Source: Panaeolus papilionaceus
Taxonomy: Eukaryota > Basidiomycota > Agaricomycetes > Agaricales
Reading direction: 5' to 3'
Length of the DNA: 64,000 nucleotides
Assembly (NCBI GenBank): GCA_015501605.1
Contig: JADNRZ010000005.1
Location: 2,480,001-2,544,000 of the forward strand
This document shows positions 22,929 through 34,080 of this stretch, one piece after another. Both the position numbers and the translations under genes were made by a program. Below the pieces are notes generated by a model. That model had not been told where the DNA came from. It ran no database searches and worked only from the letters and a program-made list of their open reading frames with translations. Position 1 is the first letter of the stretch. Every line of letters begins with the position of its first letter.

Positions 22929-22938
22929 TTTTATAAAA
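22929..22938 (-). promoter_or_regulatory. TATA-like box upstream of DUF6699-like copy 3
   Basis: The minus strand reads ttttataaaa. It is 24 bp before the ATG at 22905 and about 415 bp before the ATG at 22514. That leaves open whether the short frame at 22905-22708 is a first exon or an upstream frame in the leader. Confidence 0.45.
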
Positions 22939-24814
22939 TCCACATATCGCGTTTCGGACTTTGTGCTGAAGGTGCCGCAGTCCGTCTTTTTTAACTTTTT
23001 GGCTTGACTAATGGTAAATGAAGATGTACAAGCAACTGCTTTATGCAGTTTCTCCGATTATTGATCCATAAGTTGGATAGCATCCGCAACCACACGGTCT
23101 TCCAAAATGTTTACCTCAACAACACATTACTTTGAACACAGTGGAAATTTATTCCTTAATTATTGCCATGACGGCTATTTGAACTCCTTGGTATTTCGCT
23201 TCACCTGTCTGAACAACGACACATTCCCTTCTTTCTCGTCCCATTTCTTGGGCACCATGACACTGCCCCGAGGAGGGAGCGGTACCGAACGTAAAAAATC
23301 CCGCATCACGTGATTTTCGACCCTGAATTTCCTGAAACCACCCAAACATCCTCGTCTCCTTCGGCGCGCCAACAGGAATTCGTGGCAATGCTTCAGGGGC
23401 ATATGCACAAATAATTCCTTAATTATAAAGCCGCTTATGCGCAACGGTCTGCTACAGATTCATACTGACTGCAGTGCAACGTTCGCGCGGTTCTTCAGGC
23501 TTTAGGGTTAACGTAGTTGAGAGATATTTTCATCCTCTGCTGACGCAGTTATCATATACTTAGGGTTCAAGAGGCGTTGCTCTTTCTGTTGGTGCTTATG
23601 GCCCGTTCTCGCTGGCTCTGCAAGTATTCCAATTTAGGCTATTGGGCTAATTAATTGCAGGCCGGGAATTACATACACCGACCTGAGGGACCCGAGTCAA
23701 CGTATTTGCATTAATCGTATGCCTCGAGGCATGTCGTTAGGATACGCTGACAGTATTTCTTCAAGTTAATGCCGTGTAGTACCATAACCCTGGAATACTA
23801 AATACGTCGAGGTCAGCCCCTCGATGGTTGTGAGAATCTATTAACTCTCCACCGCCGTGTCCATTTTCATTCAAACAAGGAAACGAAGTTTAACAAACGC
23901 ACATTTTTATGTGCCACTTCATCATATATATTAGAACTGACATAATGTATACACCCTTGACATCCCCAGATAATCTATCTATAGACGATGGGTGAGTGTT
24001 TGACGAGAAGCCCTGATGGCTGTGCCAGTGGATCCCTGTTCACCGCCATCGTTCTTTTTCTGGTTTGACTTTCCTTACATCATATATAGCTCATTAACGG
24101 CAGGAAGGAGATAGTGTCGAGGACGTTCTGTCTGGAATATAGAGAATGGAAGTCGAGTTGACGTCTTGGAACGACATATGTCATATAATGGATAAGACTC
24201 TAGTCGGGCATATGACCCCCTGTTTCTTTGCGATGTCAGTAGCCTGAGGGATGACGCGGTCCGTGTAGTGCATTGGTTTGTGCAGACATACAGAAGTAGA
24301 CAGATAGAACTCAATGTTATACATGTGTAAATTTTGCGATTTCGTAGGGTGGAGCTGAGATAACGGGAAGGATTGAACCACCTCTTCCTTAGCAACGTCG
24401 ATCCATTGCAACTTCTTCCGTCGACCTCGCGCGGATCATAAACGCTGTGTCCCCCGGAGGCACTACGGTCAATACACACAACTGGGTGTAGGAGACGCGG
24501 CGCAGTTTGCTTTGGAGCTATGAACCTGCTTGGTGCTTTCAACGAAACGAGATATTTTCTCTGTTTGGCTGAAAATTGGTTAATGTGGTTTTGAGTCATG
24601 CTGACTGCGTTACAGTCCGCACTGCCCCCACAAGCCGCCGGTTAGGTTAGGTCACTCGACATGTTTTCAATAGAGCTATTCCTGACGTATCCTTGTTTGG
24701 AAGTGTATCCGGTACGAGAGAAAATTGAAACTGAAGACTTCTCGACAGGGTACTCGGGTCTCATTTCACCGCAGCTTCGGATTCCGATAAATGTTGTCGG
24801 AAGTGATGTTAAAT
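22939..24814. other. Gene-poor stretch, no supported gene
   Basis: About 1.9 kb of AT-rich sequence. Overlapping minus frames at 24075-24599 and 24181-24411 read like broken protein (for example LQWIDVAKEEVVQSFPLSQL), but they belong to no family I recognise and cannot be joined cleanly. No RNA gene or repeat was seen. Confidence 0.45.
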
Positions 24815-25480
24815 TCAGGATGAAGATGGCTTGTGCGAAGCTTTGTGTCGCTGAATGCTAGTTCTATTACCTCGGCTCGGCTGCGGTCTCTGACTCGTAT
24901 GATAAGCCGTGGTAGCAAATCTTACTACATATGACTGATACATTGACATGATGACAATACCTCAATCTAATACTTAAAGGATGCCTGTAAATATTATTGA
25001 TTCCTCAATCAGTCTCATATATAAAATACACCTTATCAGATGACATATGTGTGAAAGACGTGCGTGCATTGTGGGCGCATGCCAATCGATGCTCGTATAA
25101 TACCGTGACATTGCCGTGGAGTTAAACATTTGGAGAAGGACCCCTCGCCTTCACCACTAGGCTTTTTATCACCATTGTGCCAAAGACATCTATCTATCAT
25201 TTTTCCCAAGGTTTGCGAGCCTTGTGTCTGTTGAAAGTGGGCACGCTGCGTCATCCTATCTGGTAGGCGGACGTCGTCGAGCAATAGACGATTGAAGCGA
25301 TTTTCGAGGGAGAGGCGTACCATGAACTGGGACAGAATATGACTGATGACACGCTTCTATCTGCATGATATTACATACAGATCTGATAATGTGTGAGGGC
25401 GGGATAGTGATAGAGATTACCGCAGATGATAAGGTGAATGAGAGGCTTACCGCTTTTTGGAGAAATTGTCGGTAAATCAC
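24815..25480 (-). other. Unresolved minus-strand frames joined by splice-like junctions
   Basis: Three blocks can be joined in one frame. The first reads SVCNIMQIEACHQSYSVPVH. The second reads DRMTQRAHFQQTQGSQTLGK and continues to SIGMRPQCTH. The third reads SYVVRFATTAYHTSQRPQPS and stops at 24815. Each junction has GT-AG ends. I recognise no domain. It may be the rearranged 3' end of the NACHT gene just upstream, or chance. Confidence 0.25.
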
Positions 25481-25489
25481 CCTAACTTG

Positions 25490-26560
25490 TTTGACGTATA
25501 ACTAAGTTGTTCGCACCTAATGTGATCGAGGAAATAAAGGGACAAGCGCTGTTGATCTCGAAGGAAGTCACTAAGGGTCGCGTGAAGAACCGTTATAGAT
25601 TCATTTGACGTCGAAACCCTGAGGGTAAATGTCGCATGAAGATCTTCATATGTTCTACTGGCCAGTTCTAAAATTGAGCCAGCGCAGCTGCGTAATGATT
25701 GGGTCCTTTACCATCATCATCCGTGCATAAGTAGCTCCAATCCCTCCATTTTCAGCTATTCTAGCGGAATGTTGTCCATTGACGACGGTGCCTTCTCAAC
25801 AAAATGGACTGAGTATGAGTCGAACATTTTGCCTGAGCTCTTTTGGAATAGCAGAAATGATTGAACAATCCATATCGTCGAGTGGAGCCAACGGATGATG
25901 GGGTCCGGGCATGGAAGATCGTCCAAGAATTTCTGACAGGCACCGGACAGGATCGTGGTAGCAGACGTAAAGAACGATCTTGGAAGGAAATATGAAAGCG
26001 TTGGTGAGCGCCAAACAAGGGTCACGTCTCGCCTGCCTGGCCAAATCAAATCCAAACCCGCTTTCATTGTCGGATGGCGTTGAAACTGGCATCAATGAAC
26101 AAATATATATCGGCCTTCGTGTTTCGTTCGTTGTGGAGATCCCAGACCCGTGTAGAAGGGTAGGGGAAGTCGTGTGCGAGCCAGTAAAGAGTGTGCGGCT
26201 CTGGTCGAAACAACCTTAAAGGCAAAGATGGGTTGTTGCTAATCGCCTGAACAAGAGCATCGAGAATCAGGATTTGTCACGGTGCAGTTGGATTTCGATA
26301 TTTATCAAGTTCGTCAATGATAAGAAGGGCGGGATACTTCCACTCGTTGTCTGCGTTGATTAAGCTTGACATCGGCTCCAGGATGAGCTTCTGAGGCTGG
26401 GTACTCAGACTCGCCTCAATAAATGTTGGCAAGGCGTCCACTGCTGCGACGATGCACTCCTTAAGGGTTGCCATGGAGAAGCGGAGCTGGTAAGTGAGAG
26501 TAGCAATTAAGGACCTTTGCTCCCCGTGTTGACAATGGCTCTAACCACTGCCAATCTGGA
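25490..26560 (-). pseudogene. Disabled NACHT-type (STAND/NLR-like) NTPase relic
   Basis: In fungi these large P-loop NTPases act as signalling switches in self/non-self recognition. Read on the minus strand, hallmarks of the family appear in order. EQRSLIATLTYQLRFS and LKECIVAAVDALP are followed by the Walker B-like strand KYPALLIIDELDKYRNP (usually IDGLDEC), then RLFRPEPHTLYWLA, then HPLAPLDDMDCSIISAIPKE. The post-NACHT signature ITVLHATLSDFLRDQQRLSL closes the series. A stop follows RNPTAP, other parts shift frame, and the P-loop is not visible, so no full frame can be built. The relic lies directly downstream of the permease gene. Confidence 0.75.
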
Positions 26561-26646
26561 GGGAGGCCATGTGCTGCTCACGGGGGGTGATGTTCTGGCT
26601 CGAGGAGGGCGCAGCTGTGGACGAAAGGTTCGGTACAGACATCATG
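26541..26646 (-). pseudogene. Short ATG frame behind a C/T-rich leader, possibly a truncated 5' gene end
   Basis: The minus strand from 26700 is pyrimidine-rich, then gives CCACCATGATG and 34 codons (MMSVPNLSSTAAPSSSQNIT...HMASLQIGSG) before TAG. It runs straight into the NACHT relic in another frame. The good start context with nothing behind it suggests the first exon of an unrelated gene cut short. I cannot name it. Confidence 0.25.
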
Positions 26647-26842
26647 GTGGAGAAGAGATAGTACAGGAAGGGGGAAGGCTCAAAAGGAGACTTTCACTGC
26701 AAACAAGGATCGGACGTAGACTGATTTGGATCTGTTTCTGGATACATATCGATCACACCTACAAACTCGAAAGTTTGACATTTGACGTTTCTTCCTTGGG
26801 TTAAAATATATTGGACTTGGATATATAGAGTACAAATGAGAT

Positions 26843-29409
26843 TTATTCTTGCTTATTGCTGTGCGAGAACTAGACAGATTGGTTCAATGAGTAGGATTTT
26901 GTGAAGAAAGAGATACAGAGTACGTACCACGTTGACGACTGTGCCGTCTTTGAGGGTGACTTTGTGCGGCACGAGCGTATAATTGAAGACTTTGGGTAAT
27001 AAGACACGCCATGCGAACCAGTAAAATACTCCGAAGCAGAGGATGCCGATGCCAACGAGACAATATCTAGAGGAATTTTATTAACGCGATCCGACACAAA
27101 TTACATTGGAGACTTACAGGTAATATGGCAAGGGAGGCGTATCTCCTACTTTGTTGGCCGGTTTTAAGAAGGGAGCAATCACGACTAGAGGAATATATGA
27201 GCGTGCATTCATTGCTTCGGCGTGTACTTGGAGCTTACGGAAGAGTGCCGCCGCGAGGAAAAATACCGCTAAAGGAAGCCAGACTTTGAATGGGCGGTTG
27301 AGGTGGGGTTTTTTCCACCGAAGATAGAATAGACCCTATTTTTTTTCGTCGAGTTTAGCTTCAACGCGTCCTAGGATGGCGTTCCTACTTACCAGTACGA
27401 TGAACACGTTGATAATTTGGGCTGGGTACCCTTCAACGTCGAGAATGAATGGGTATGCGATTTGGGGAGGAGGAGCAATGATGACGATAACCTGCGAGGA
27501 ATAGATGATGTAGATTTAATTTGAGCTTGGGAGTGGAACGCGTACCGATGGGATGAGATGAATGATAAGACCAGGGAGGGGAGATTTTCCTGTCGGCCAG
27601 TTGGAGGCCCAGAATCTGTTGCCGAACGGGAGAGGAACACCTTCTTTGGCGAGTTCTACAAGAAAGCGGTGAGTTGTGGTTTAAGATTTTAAAAGCAAAT
27701 TGCTCACCTTGATTGACCCGAGCGGCGGTATATGTCTATTCAGGATTATATGAAAACCAGCAAGAAGGTAAGGCGGAGATACTACTTACGATCGTTATTA
27801 CATTGCCAAGTGCGCTAGTTGTGGGTTTCATAGATTAGTTTTCTGGAATGGCTCAATTCAAAGGTCACTTTTTCCTTACCTGAGTGCTACGATGGCTGAC
27901 AGGGCTTTTTGAGCCGTATTTCCAAACACTTTTCCAAAGAATAACGCCGCAACGGTTACTCCTGAGTGTCGAATCTCATCTTTGGTAGCGGCACTGTATG
28001 AATAAGGGCATTAGTTCTTCAGTCATAGTGATTCAAAGCTCAATCTTACGCAAAATACGCGATATTGGCAAGTAGGTACAACGCAGCACAGATGCATAAG
28101 CCAAGAGGGCCAGCGATCTTGAGAGTTCTGATAGGGTTTTTGACCTCGTTCATCACGTAGTTGACATTCGACCATCCGGTGTAGGCGAAGAGAACTTTGA
28201 ATGTTGCGGTAGCATACTGCATGGAAGGAGGTCTGAGTCAGTATATTTAAGTCATCTAAAGAAATAAGTACAACGGTACGCACGTCGTTTCCGCTATGTG
28301 AGCTGCCTGCGAATGCATTCCGGAAGTTGGCGTGGGGATCCTTAATATGCGTCTTTCCGGAGAGTACGACCCATCCTGGTATGTATATGAGTGTCATCGT
28401 GTTGCAATTAAAAAAGGCTTCTCATACCGGACACGACGACAAACAGCAGAATTATCACTTTGAACATACTCAAGGCCTAGGGGTTCATGATATATATATA
28501 GTGAGCACACGACAGGCCAGTCGGAAGAGAATACTCACATTCATGAGCCATATGCCAAACTTAGGCGTTACTCCATGAAGAAAAGTGGCGAAAAAGATAA
28601 CTGTCGAGTTGGAGAGTCACTGTCAATTCTTATCGCGCTCATGAAAATCAATGATAGGCATACCTCCAAGGGCAATCCCACGAACAGCCCATCTCTCGGC
28701 TGAATGACCTGCAGCAATGAGGATACTAACGCCACAAACGCGTTCGTTAGAATTGCCTCGCTATGTGACACAAGGTACTTACTTGTTCGCAAATACCTGT
28801 TCATCGTCAACATCTCATTTGCCATATATGATAGAAATATCAACTTACAATGCATCCAGAAGCGGTAAAGCCCAAGAGGATGGCGTTCATCGCGAAGATA
28901 ACAGTGACCAAGAAGCGAGGCTTTTTATAGACTGCTTCTAGGTACACCTTCTCCCCACCTGAGCGAGGGAACATGGTGCCATACTCGAGCCACACAAAGA
29001 GGCCGCAGAATGAAAGCACAAAACCGAGTACCCATAGCATTAGCGAAGCCCCCACTGATCCTACGGAGTTGAGGATTGAGGAGGGTGTGGAGAAGATGCC
29101 CGTTCCGATTATGCGTCCGACACTAGAAGGTTATCATATGTATGAGTTGAGGAGGCCAAATTGAACACAAGCCCCAGAACATACATGAGCATGGTACAGC
29201 TGAATATGCCTAGATGTCTTCCCATTCCTCCTGCAGCATCTGATGCGAGGTCATCATGAGTTTTTCTGACTTAAACCGTCTATTTGATGCTTACCCTCTT
29301 CTAATGATAGGCCTCCTGGATTGAACTCGTCCGACGAAGAAGCATTGGTTATTGAAAAACTGTCTGACGCTGCATGACCGGACTCCTTCTCGTTACTGTA
29401 GCTCGCCAT
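26843..29409 (-). CDS. MUP1-like high-affinity methionine permease (APC superfamily, LAT-type), about 18 exons
   Basis: Plasma-membrane amino-acid importer with about 12 TM helices. The first helix has the APC signature GRIIGTGIF. FVWLEYGTMFPRSGGEKVYL, YTGWSNVNYVMNEVKNPIRT, SALGNVITITYTAARVNQEL and ILDVEGYPAQIINVFIVL then follow in the order seen in fungal MUP1-type permeases. The end is LKDGTVVNV then FSHSNKQE. Exons were traced from ATG 29409 (MASYSNEKES) to TAA 26843-26845. An upstream in-frame ATG at 29484 is the alternative start. Exons include very small ones: 28796-28783 (14 nt), 27814-27790 (25 nt) and 27735-27708 (28 nt). The frame is intact across all junctions I followed. Confidence 0.9.
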
Positions 29410-30440
29410 TTCGCTGGTGAGAGTTGCCCAAATGGTCGAAGGAAGGTGGGTAGACAGGAATGACCCCAGTATTTCCACTAGCATTCTTATACACCTACCA
29501 TCTGTGCTTCTAATCCCAGACTCCGATTAATATAACGTGGAGTAGCGATGTATAGCAGAGACTTCAGGCCCTGAGGAGATAGTGTCAAACAAGCTAGGAA
29601 TTATAGCACTTACTCACAGTACCTCTTGCTTCCCTTTCTATTTATACGACACAATTATGCATTGCGTGATAGATAGCAGTTATGAGGCAGTATCGCTAAA
29701 ATTTTGGGCCTGATAACGTTTGGAGACCATAGGGTAGGTGTATGAAGCCAAATTCAATGTTTGAGCCAGCTTTCGTTGAAAATCTTGTCGCTGGTTCTCG
29801 TAGAGCGGTGAGGAGGAACACAGGAATGCTCGTTCTGAATGTCAAAATATTGAATCGGAGCTTAACGGCAACATCGGCAGTTCTGCTGAAAGGGTCGTGA
29901 AAGCGTGTCGGGGAGTGAATAACCAGCTCACTGTATGCCATCAAGGTATGCTCCGCACCATACTGAACTTCTCACTACAACCGCCATCTCTTCTGCTGAC
30001 ACTCTCAGTCTTTGGACACGCGCTCCTCCTGGATTCTGAATTATACATACATACAAACTTACACGCCATTTGCCTTCAAGCATTCATCGAGTCGGCGATT
30101 ACTTGTGTTAATGATGAAGTAAACATGTCTCATGTTTTCCATTTGCGACCCGTTGATTCTCACCACCACCAGCCGTATTATAGTCGTAGGTTTAACGCCT
30201 GTCTCTAATTAAAGACGAGTTTTGACGATGATATCGCAGTGTTGTAGTCCGATCCCTGTTTCTGTCAGCAATCCAGAGTTCTTACCAAGCAGTGTCATAT
30301 GACAGAGCTGGTGGGAGGATAAGGACATTGAACATAAAAGGCGCGATGCAAATCATGGATGCTTAACCCGTGTGTTTCACTCCTTGTTTTTCTTTCTTTC
30401 CTGCAAGACCTCTCATCTAGCAATTCAGGTGTTGGCTACC
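29410..30440. other. Divergent spacer between permease and flavoprotein genes
   Basis: Both neighbours start toward the outside, so both promoters lie here. It is AT-rich with a C/T-rich leader before 30441. No gene is supported. Confidence 0.55.
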
Positions 30441-32450
30441 ATGTCTGCGATTACCACCTGGCACCGAGGCGAGGTTGCTGTCCGCCAAAAATTGGGATAT
30501 GACAAAATCCCTAATCTTAGTCGAGCCTTTGATATGATCTCTGGCGAAATGCCCGAGCAACACTCTACATTTTACACAACTCGTCTTCACTTTCTTCCTA
30601 TAACAACACTGGACGAGGAAGGACGACCATGGGGATCTATTGCAACTGGGAAAGGCGGAGAGCGAGGTTTTGTGCGACACCCAAAGTACAACACCCTCAT
30701 CTTTGATATTGAGAGTTGGGAGGGCGATCCGCTATTGGAGAATCTGCGTGGAGAAGGAACTTCACTTGTTGCTGGGATTGGAGTGGAGGTATCCACCCGA
30801 CGCCGGAACAAGTTTGCTGGAACCATCCTTAAATCCAAACGGGATGGTGTTTCCGTCTCCTTGGACGTTGAGGTCACTCAAGCCATTGGGTATGTCCTTT
30901 TGTCACTTTTATAACCCCTCAACTAACCTGGAAGTGCCGCAGAAACTGTCCAAAATATATTACTGTCCGCGAAGTGTCCCCTGTTCCCAGTCATACTCCA
31001 GCGATCCTCCATTCTGAACGACATATATCAGGAGACGGCGTTCTTGCAGATGAAGCCATTCAGCTTGTTTTGGATTCTGACACGACGTTCCTTGGGACGA
31101 CGTACGCCGCAGCTGAGCGAGAATCTGACTGGAATCCATCTCATGTTGGGATGAATCATCGTGGAGGACGACCTGGTTTCATCCGGGTGAGGAAAGACAA
31201 ACGCACTATCGTCTTGCCAGATTTTTCAGGTGTGTTTCACTCGCATTTTCCGTTGTTCACGTGCTAATAATCTACCAGGAAATCGGATTATGACATCGCT
31301 GGGCAACGTTGAAGCCACCCCTCTCGCCTCTCTTACCTTTGTGTCATTTACGACGGGCGACATCCTCTACGTCACAGGCACTGCGAAGAACCATTTTGGC
31401 GACGATGCTCGCACTATCATGCCACTCCAGGACAGCCTCACAGAAATTTATGTGACTGGATACGTCTACGTTCGCGATGCACTACCCGTCCGCGAAAAAC
31501 CAGGTCTCAAAGTCGAACCCAGTCCATACAGCCCACCTGTAAAATTCCTCGCTGAAGAAAATCTGTCATCCAAGCTTTTCACGTCGTCAGATCAGCCCAC
31601 TGCCCTCCTCACGTCCATAGACGTTCACAGTTCCGACATTGCCACGTTCCACTGGGAGCTGTCGTCCTCGCTATCTATCACACCAGGTCAAGCTATCATC
31701 CTTGACCTGAGCCCGCTCCTTGGATCACGACAATATCAACATATGTCGCATCTCAAGCCGAACATGGTCAACGACGACTTTATTAGGACGTGGACGGTGT
31801 CGTCTTTCTCTGGGGAGGAGATGACAAAACATGTCTCTGTCACGATGAGGCATAAACCTGGTGGGATCGTCACTGGTGCTCTCTTCAGCATCGTCAACAG
31901 GATGAAAGATGCCAGACCGGAGTTGTTGAAGGATGCGAGGGATATGGGGTTGAAGGTGAAGGTTGCGGGTGTTAGTGGGAAGTTTGTGCTTTCTGAGCCT
32001 TTGGAGAAGACGACGCTGACGACAGCGCCACGTCATCTTCTGTGGATTGCTGGTGGGATAGGCATTACGCCGTTTTTGGCGATGTTGTCGGCGTTGCGTC
32101 AACGAAGCTCACAAGAGAGGGTGGACATCACGTTTGTCCTTTCTACAAGAGAACCAGAGGTGTTGTTGCCACTCATTCAACATGTCGTCCAACAATCACA
32201 ATCTATTCATCTTAAACTCCATGTCTTCACCACGCGACCTCTGCCTGATACGTCCCTCAACGTGACCTCGCATCATGGGCGTATTTCTGGAGAAGTGTTG
32301 GCTGGGGTCGTTCATGCCAAACTGGACGAGAGCAAAGTTGGCTCTATCTACCTCTGTGGACCCGACGAGTTCCAGACCTTTGTCACGTCCTCGCTTCAGG
32401 GAGTCGGTGTGGACTCTGGCTCGATTATATCTGAGGGATTCACGTATTGA
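30441..32450 (+). CDS. PNPOx-like FMN domain fused to ferredoxin-reductase-type FAD/NAD(P) module
   Basis: Three exons, 30441-30889, 30943-31229 and 31279-32450, giving 635 aa. The N-terminal third resembles the FMN-binding split barrel of pyridoxamine-phosphate-oxidase-like proteins (HSTFYTTRLHFLPITTLDEE, RPWGSIATG, DILYVTGTA). From about residue 370 an FNR-type module follows. It has RTWTVSS as the R-x-Y/W-S/T FAD site near residue 415, LLWIAGGIGITPFLAML as the nicotinamide-binding motif near 499, and YLCGPDEF near 603. No C-terminal 2Fe-2S domain is present, though some relatives have one. It is probably a soluble NAD(P)H-dependent flavin oxidoreductase; the substrate is unknown. It converges on the F-box gene 81 bp away. 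Confidence 0.85.
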
Positions 32451-32531
32451 AAGTCTCGCTTCAGCAGTCGGTAATTATGAGTTAAAAATACGCGACATGG
32501 ATGCTTTTTCTATTGATCTATTGACTTTATG

Positions 32532-34080
32532 TTAGTCCATTCTGTAGTTGTGCTCGAGATTATATACGACATCAAATTCTGGACCCTTTTCTTCCAACAA
32601 ATCCTTCAACGGTACACGGAGAAAGTCTGTATGAATCCAGTCACCAGCCACTTCCTCTTCTGGACAAAATGCATCCATAGTGATTGACACCCGCTTCAAG
32701 TGTGGAAAGTCGGAGGTTCGATTTTTTGTAAGTAAAGCGTTCAACCTCCTCCACTGGAAGAATGAATGATTCTTGCGATCAACCCCGTCTAATCCCCGGA
32801 ACGTGCCATCGACAGAGCATTCGCAGGATATCGTCTGAAGGACGTTGTGACGGAGAATGGCCGAGAGACCATCACAAAGTACTTGAATGAGGCTCTCCTC
32901 ATAGCACTCCCTGTGCCAGACAAACTCCAGGTGTTTCAGGGACCAATTGCACTTTGTCATGCATTTGAATAATCGTATTTCCCCGAGAAATGCGTCTCCT
33001 TGATTGAGTAGAAGATCAGCGACACCACGAAAAGATGACACAGATTTGAGTCTCACCGAAAAATTTTAGAGTCTCAAGATATTGAAAATGTTCAAAGAGC
33101 GCATTGCAGGCGTCAATCTCAGGTTGCAATAAGTCATCCCAAAGCACAAGCGCTAAGTGAGTAACTGTGGGAAATGCTCTGAGGTGATAGCTCTTGGCCC
33201 GTTCCAGTACGGGTACCCATAGCGGTGTGTTGTCGATGTAGAGAGTCTGAAGGATGCGAAAGTTACCACCCCCATACGACTCGTCGAAGAAATTGGGAAT
33301 TTGATTTCCAAATCGTGAGCTCGTGACGCGTAGACTTATTAGGTTTTCCATGTACTGAAAAAATCGATGCGGAAAGACGGAAACACCACCTAAAACGAGT
33401 GTAGTGAGCTTAAGTCGTAGGTTCGATATGGCGTCTACGGGCTCATTTAAGTAGAGCTCGGGGGGCTGGCCCAGGCATGTGCATTCGCAGTCGCTTAGAG
33501 TTAGGTGGAGGAGGTTTGGAATGGCGAAGACGATGATCATGGCGAGATTATCGACACGGGTGATTGTGAGCGTTGTTAGGTTCTCTAATACCGTGTTTGC
33601 TCTCAAAATGCGGTGTACTGCGGCGATGCAATTTGGATTCTGAGTCGCACTTCTCGAGGAGAGGATGCTGAGGGTTTTCAAGTTCGCGAAGGTGTTGAAA
33701 ATTGACCTGTCGTCTTCCTCTTCTTGAGCAGGGGTCATGCCAGGCATCAGTTTATATGTAGATGCATCAGTATTAGTACTTTCTTCCACTGTATAGTTCA
33801 CTCGCTCCACGTATCTGGAGAGCAAAGGCTTGGTTATGAGTACATGTTGAAGGCGCTGACGGGCAGCACCCTTTGAACCCAGACGCCCAAACGTTATCTG
33901 CCGGAACAGGTGTGGTTGGCAGATGGGGACAAAATCTCGAGAAACCAGAGTCAACGATCGCAAAGTTGCTTTCTGGAACTCGTCGTCAGTGTGGGCAATC
34001 TCGTCGACGATGAGCTGAAATATCTCATTAGGGAACACGGGTTGAGAGGAAATGATACGATCCGGGGATGTCAATCGCAT
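32532..34080 (-). CDS. F-box-like protein with leucine-rich C-terminal region
   Basis: Two exons, 34080-33057 and 32998-32532, separated by a 58 nt GT-AG intron, giving 496 aa. Residues about 12-60 (VFPNEIFQLIVDEI..., RSLTLVSRDFVPICQPHLFR) are the F-box-like helix set found in many basidiomycete proteins. It would bind Skp1 in an SCF ubiquitin ligase. The rest has irregular leucine-rich segments such as VLENLTTLTI, IPNLLHLTLSDC and LKLTTLVLGGV, which would form the substrate-facing part. Start codon: the frame stays open upstream, but without a closer ATG, so 34080 (MRLTSPDR) is the first usable one. The target is unknown. Confidence 0.85.
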
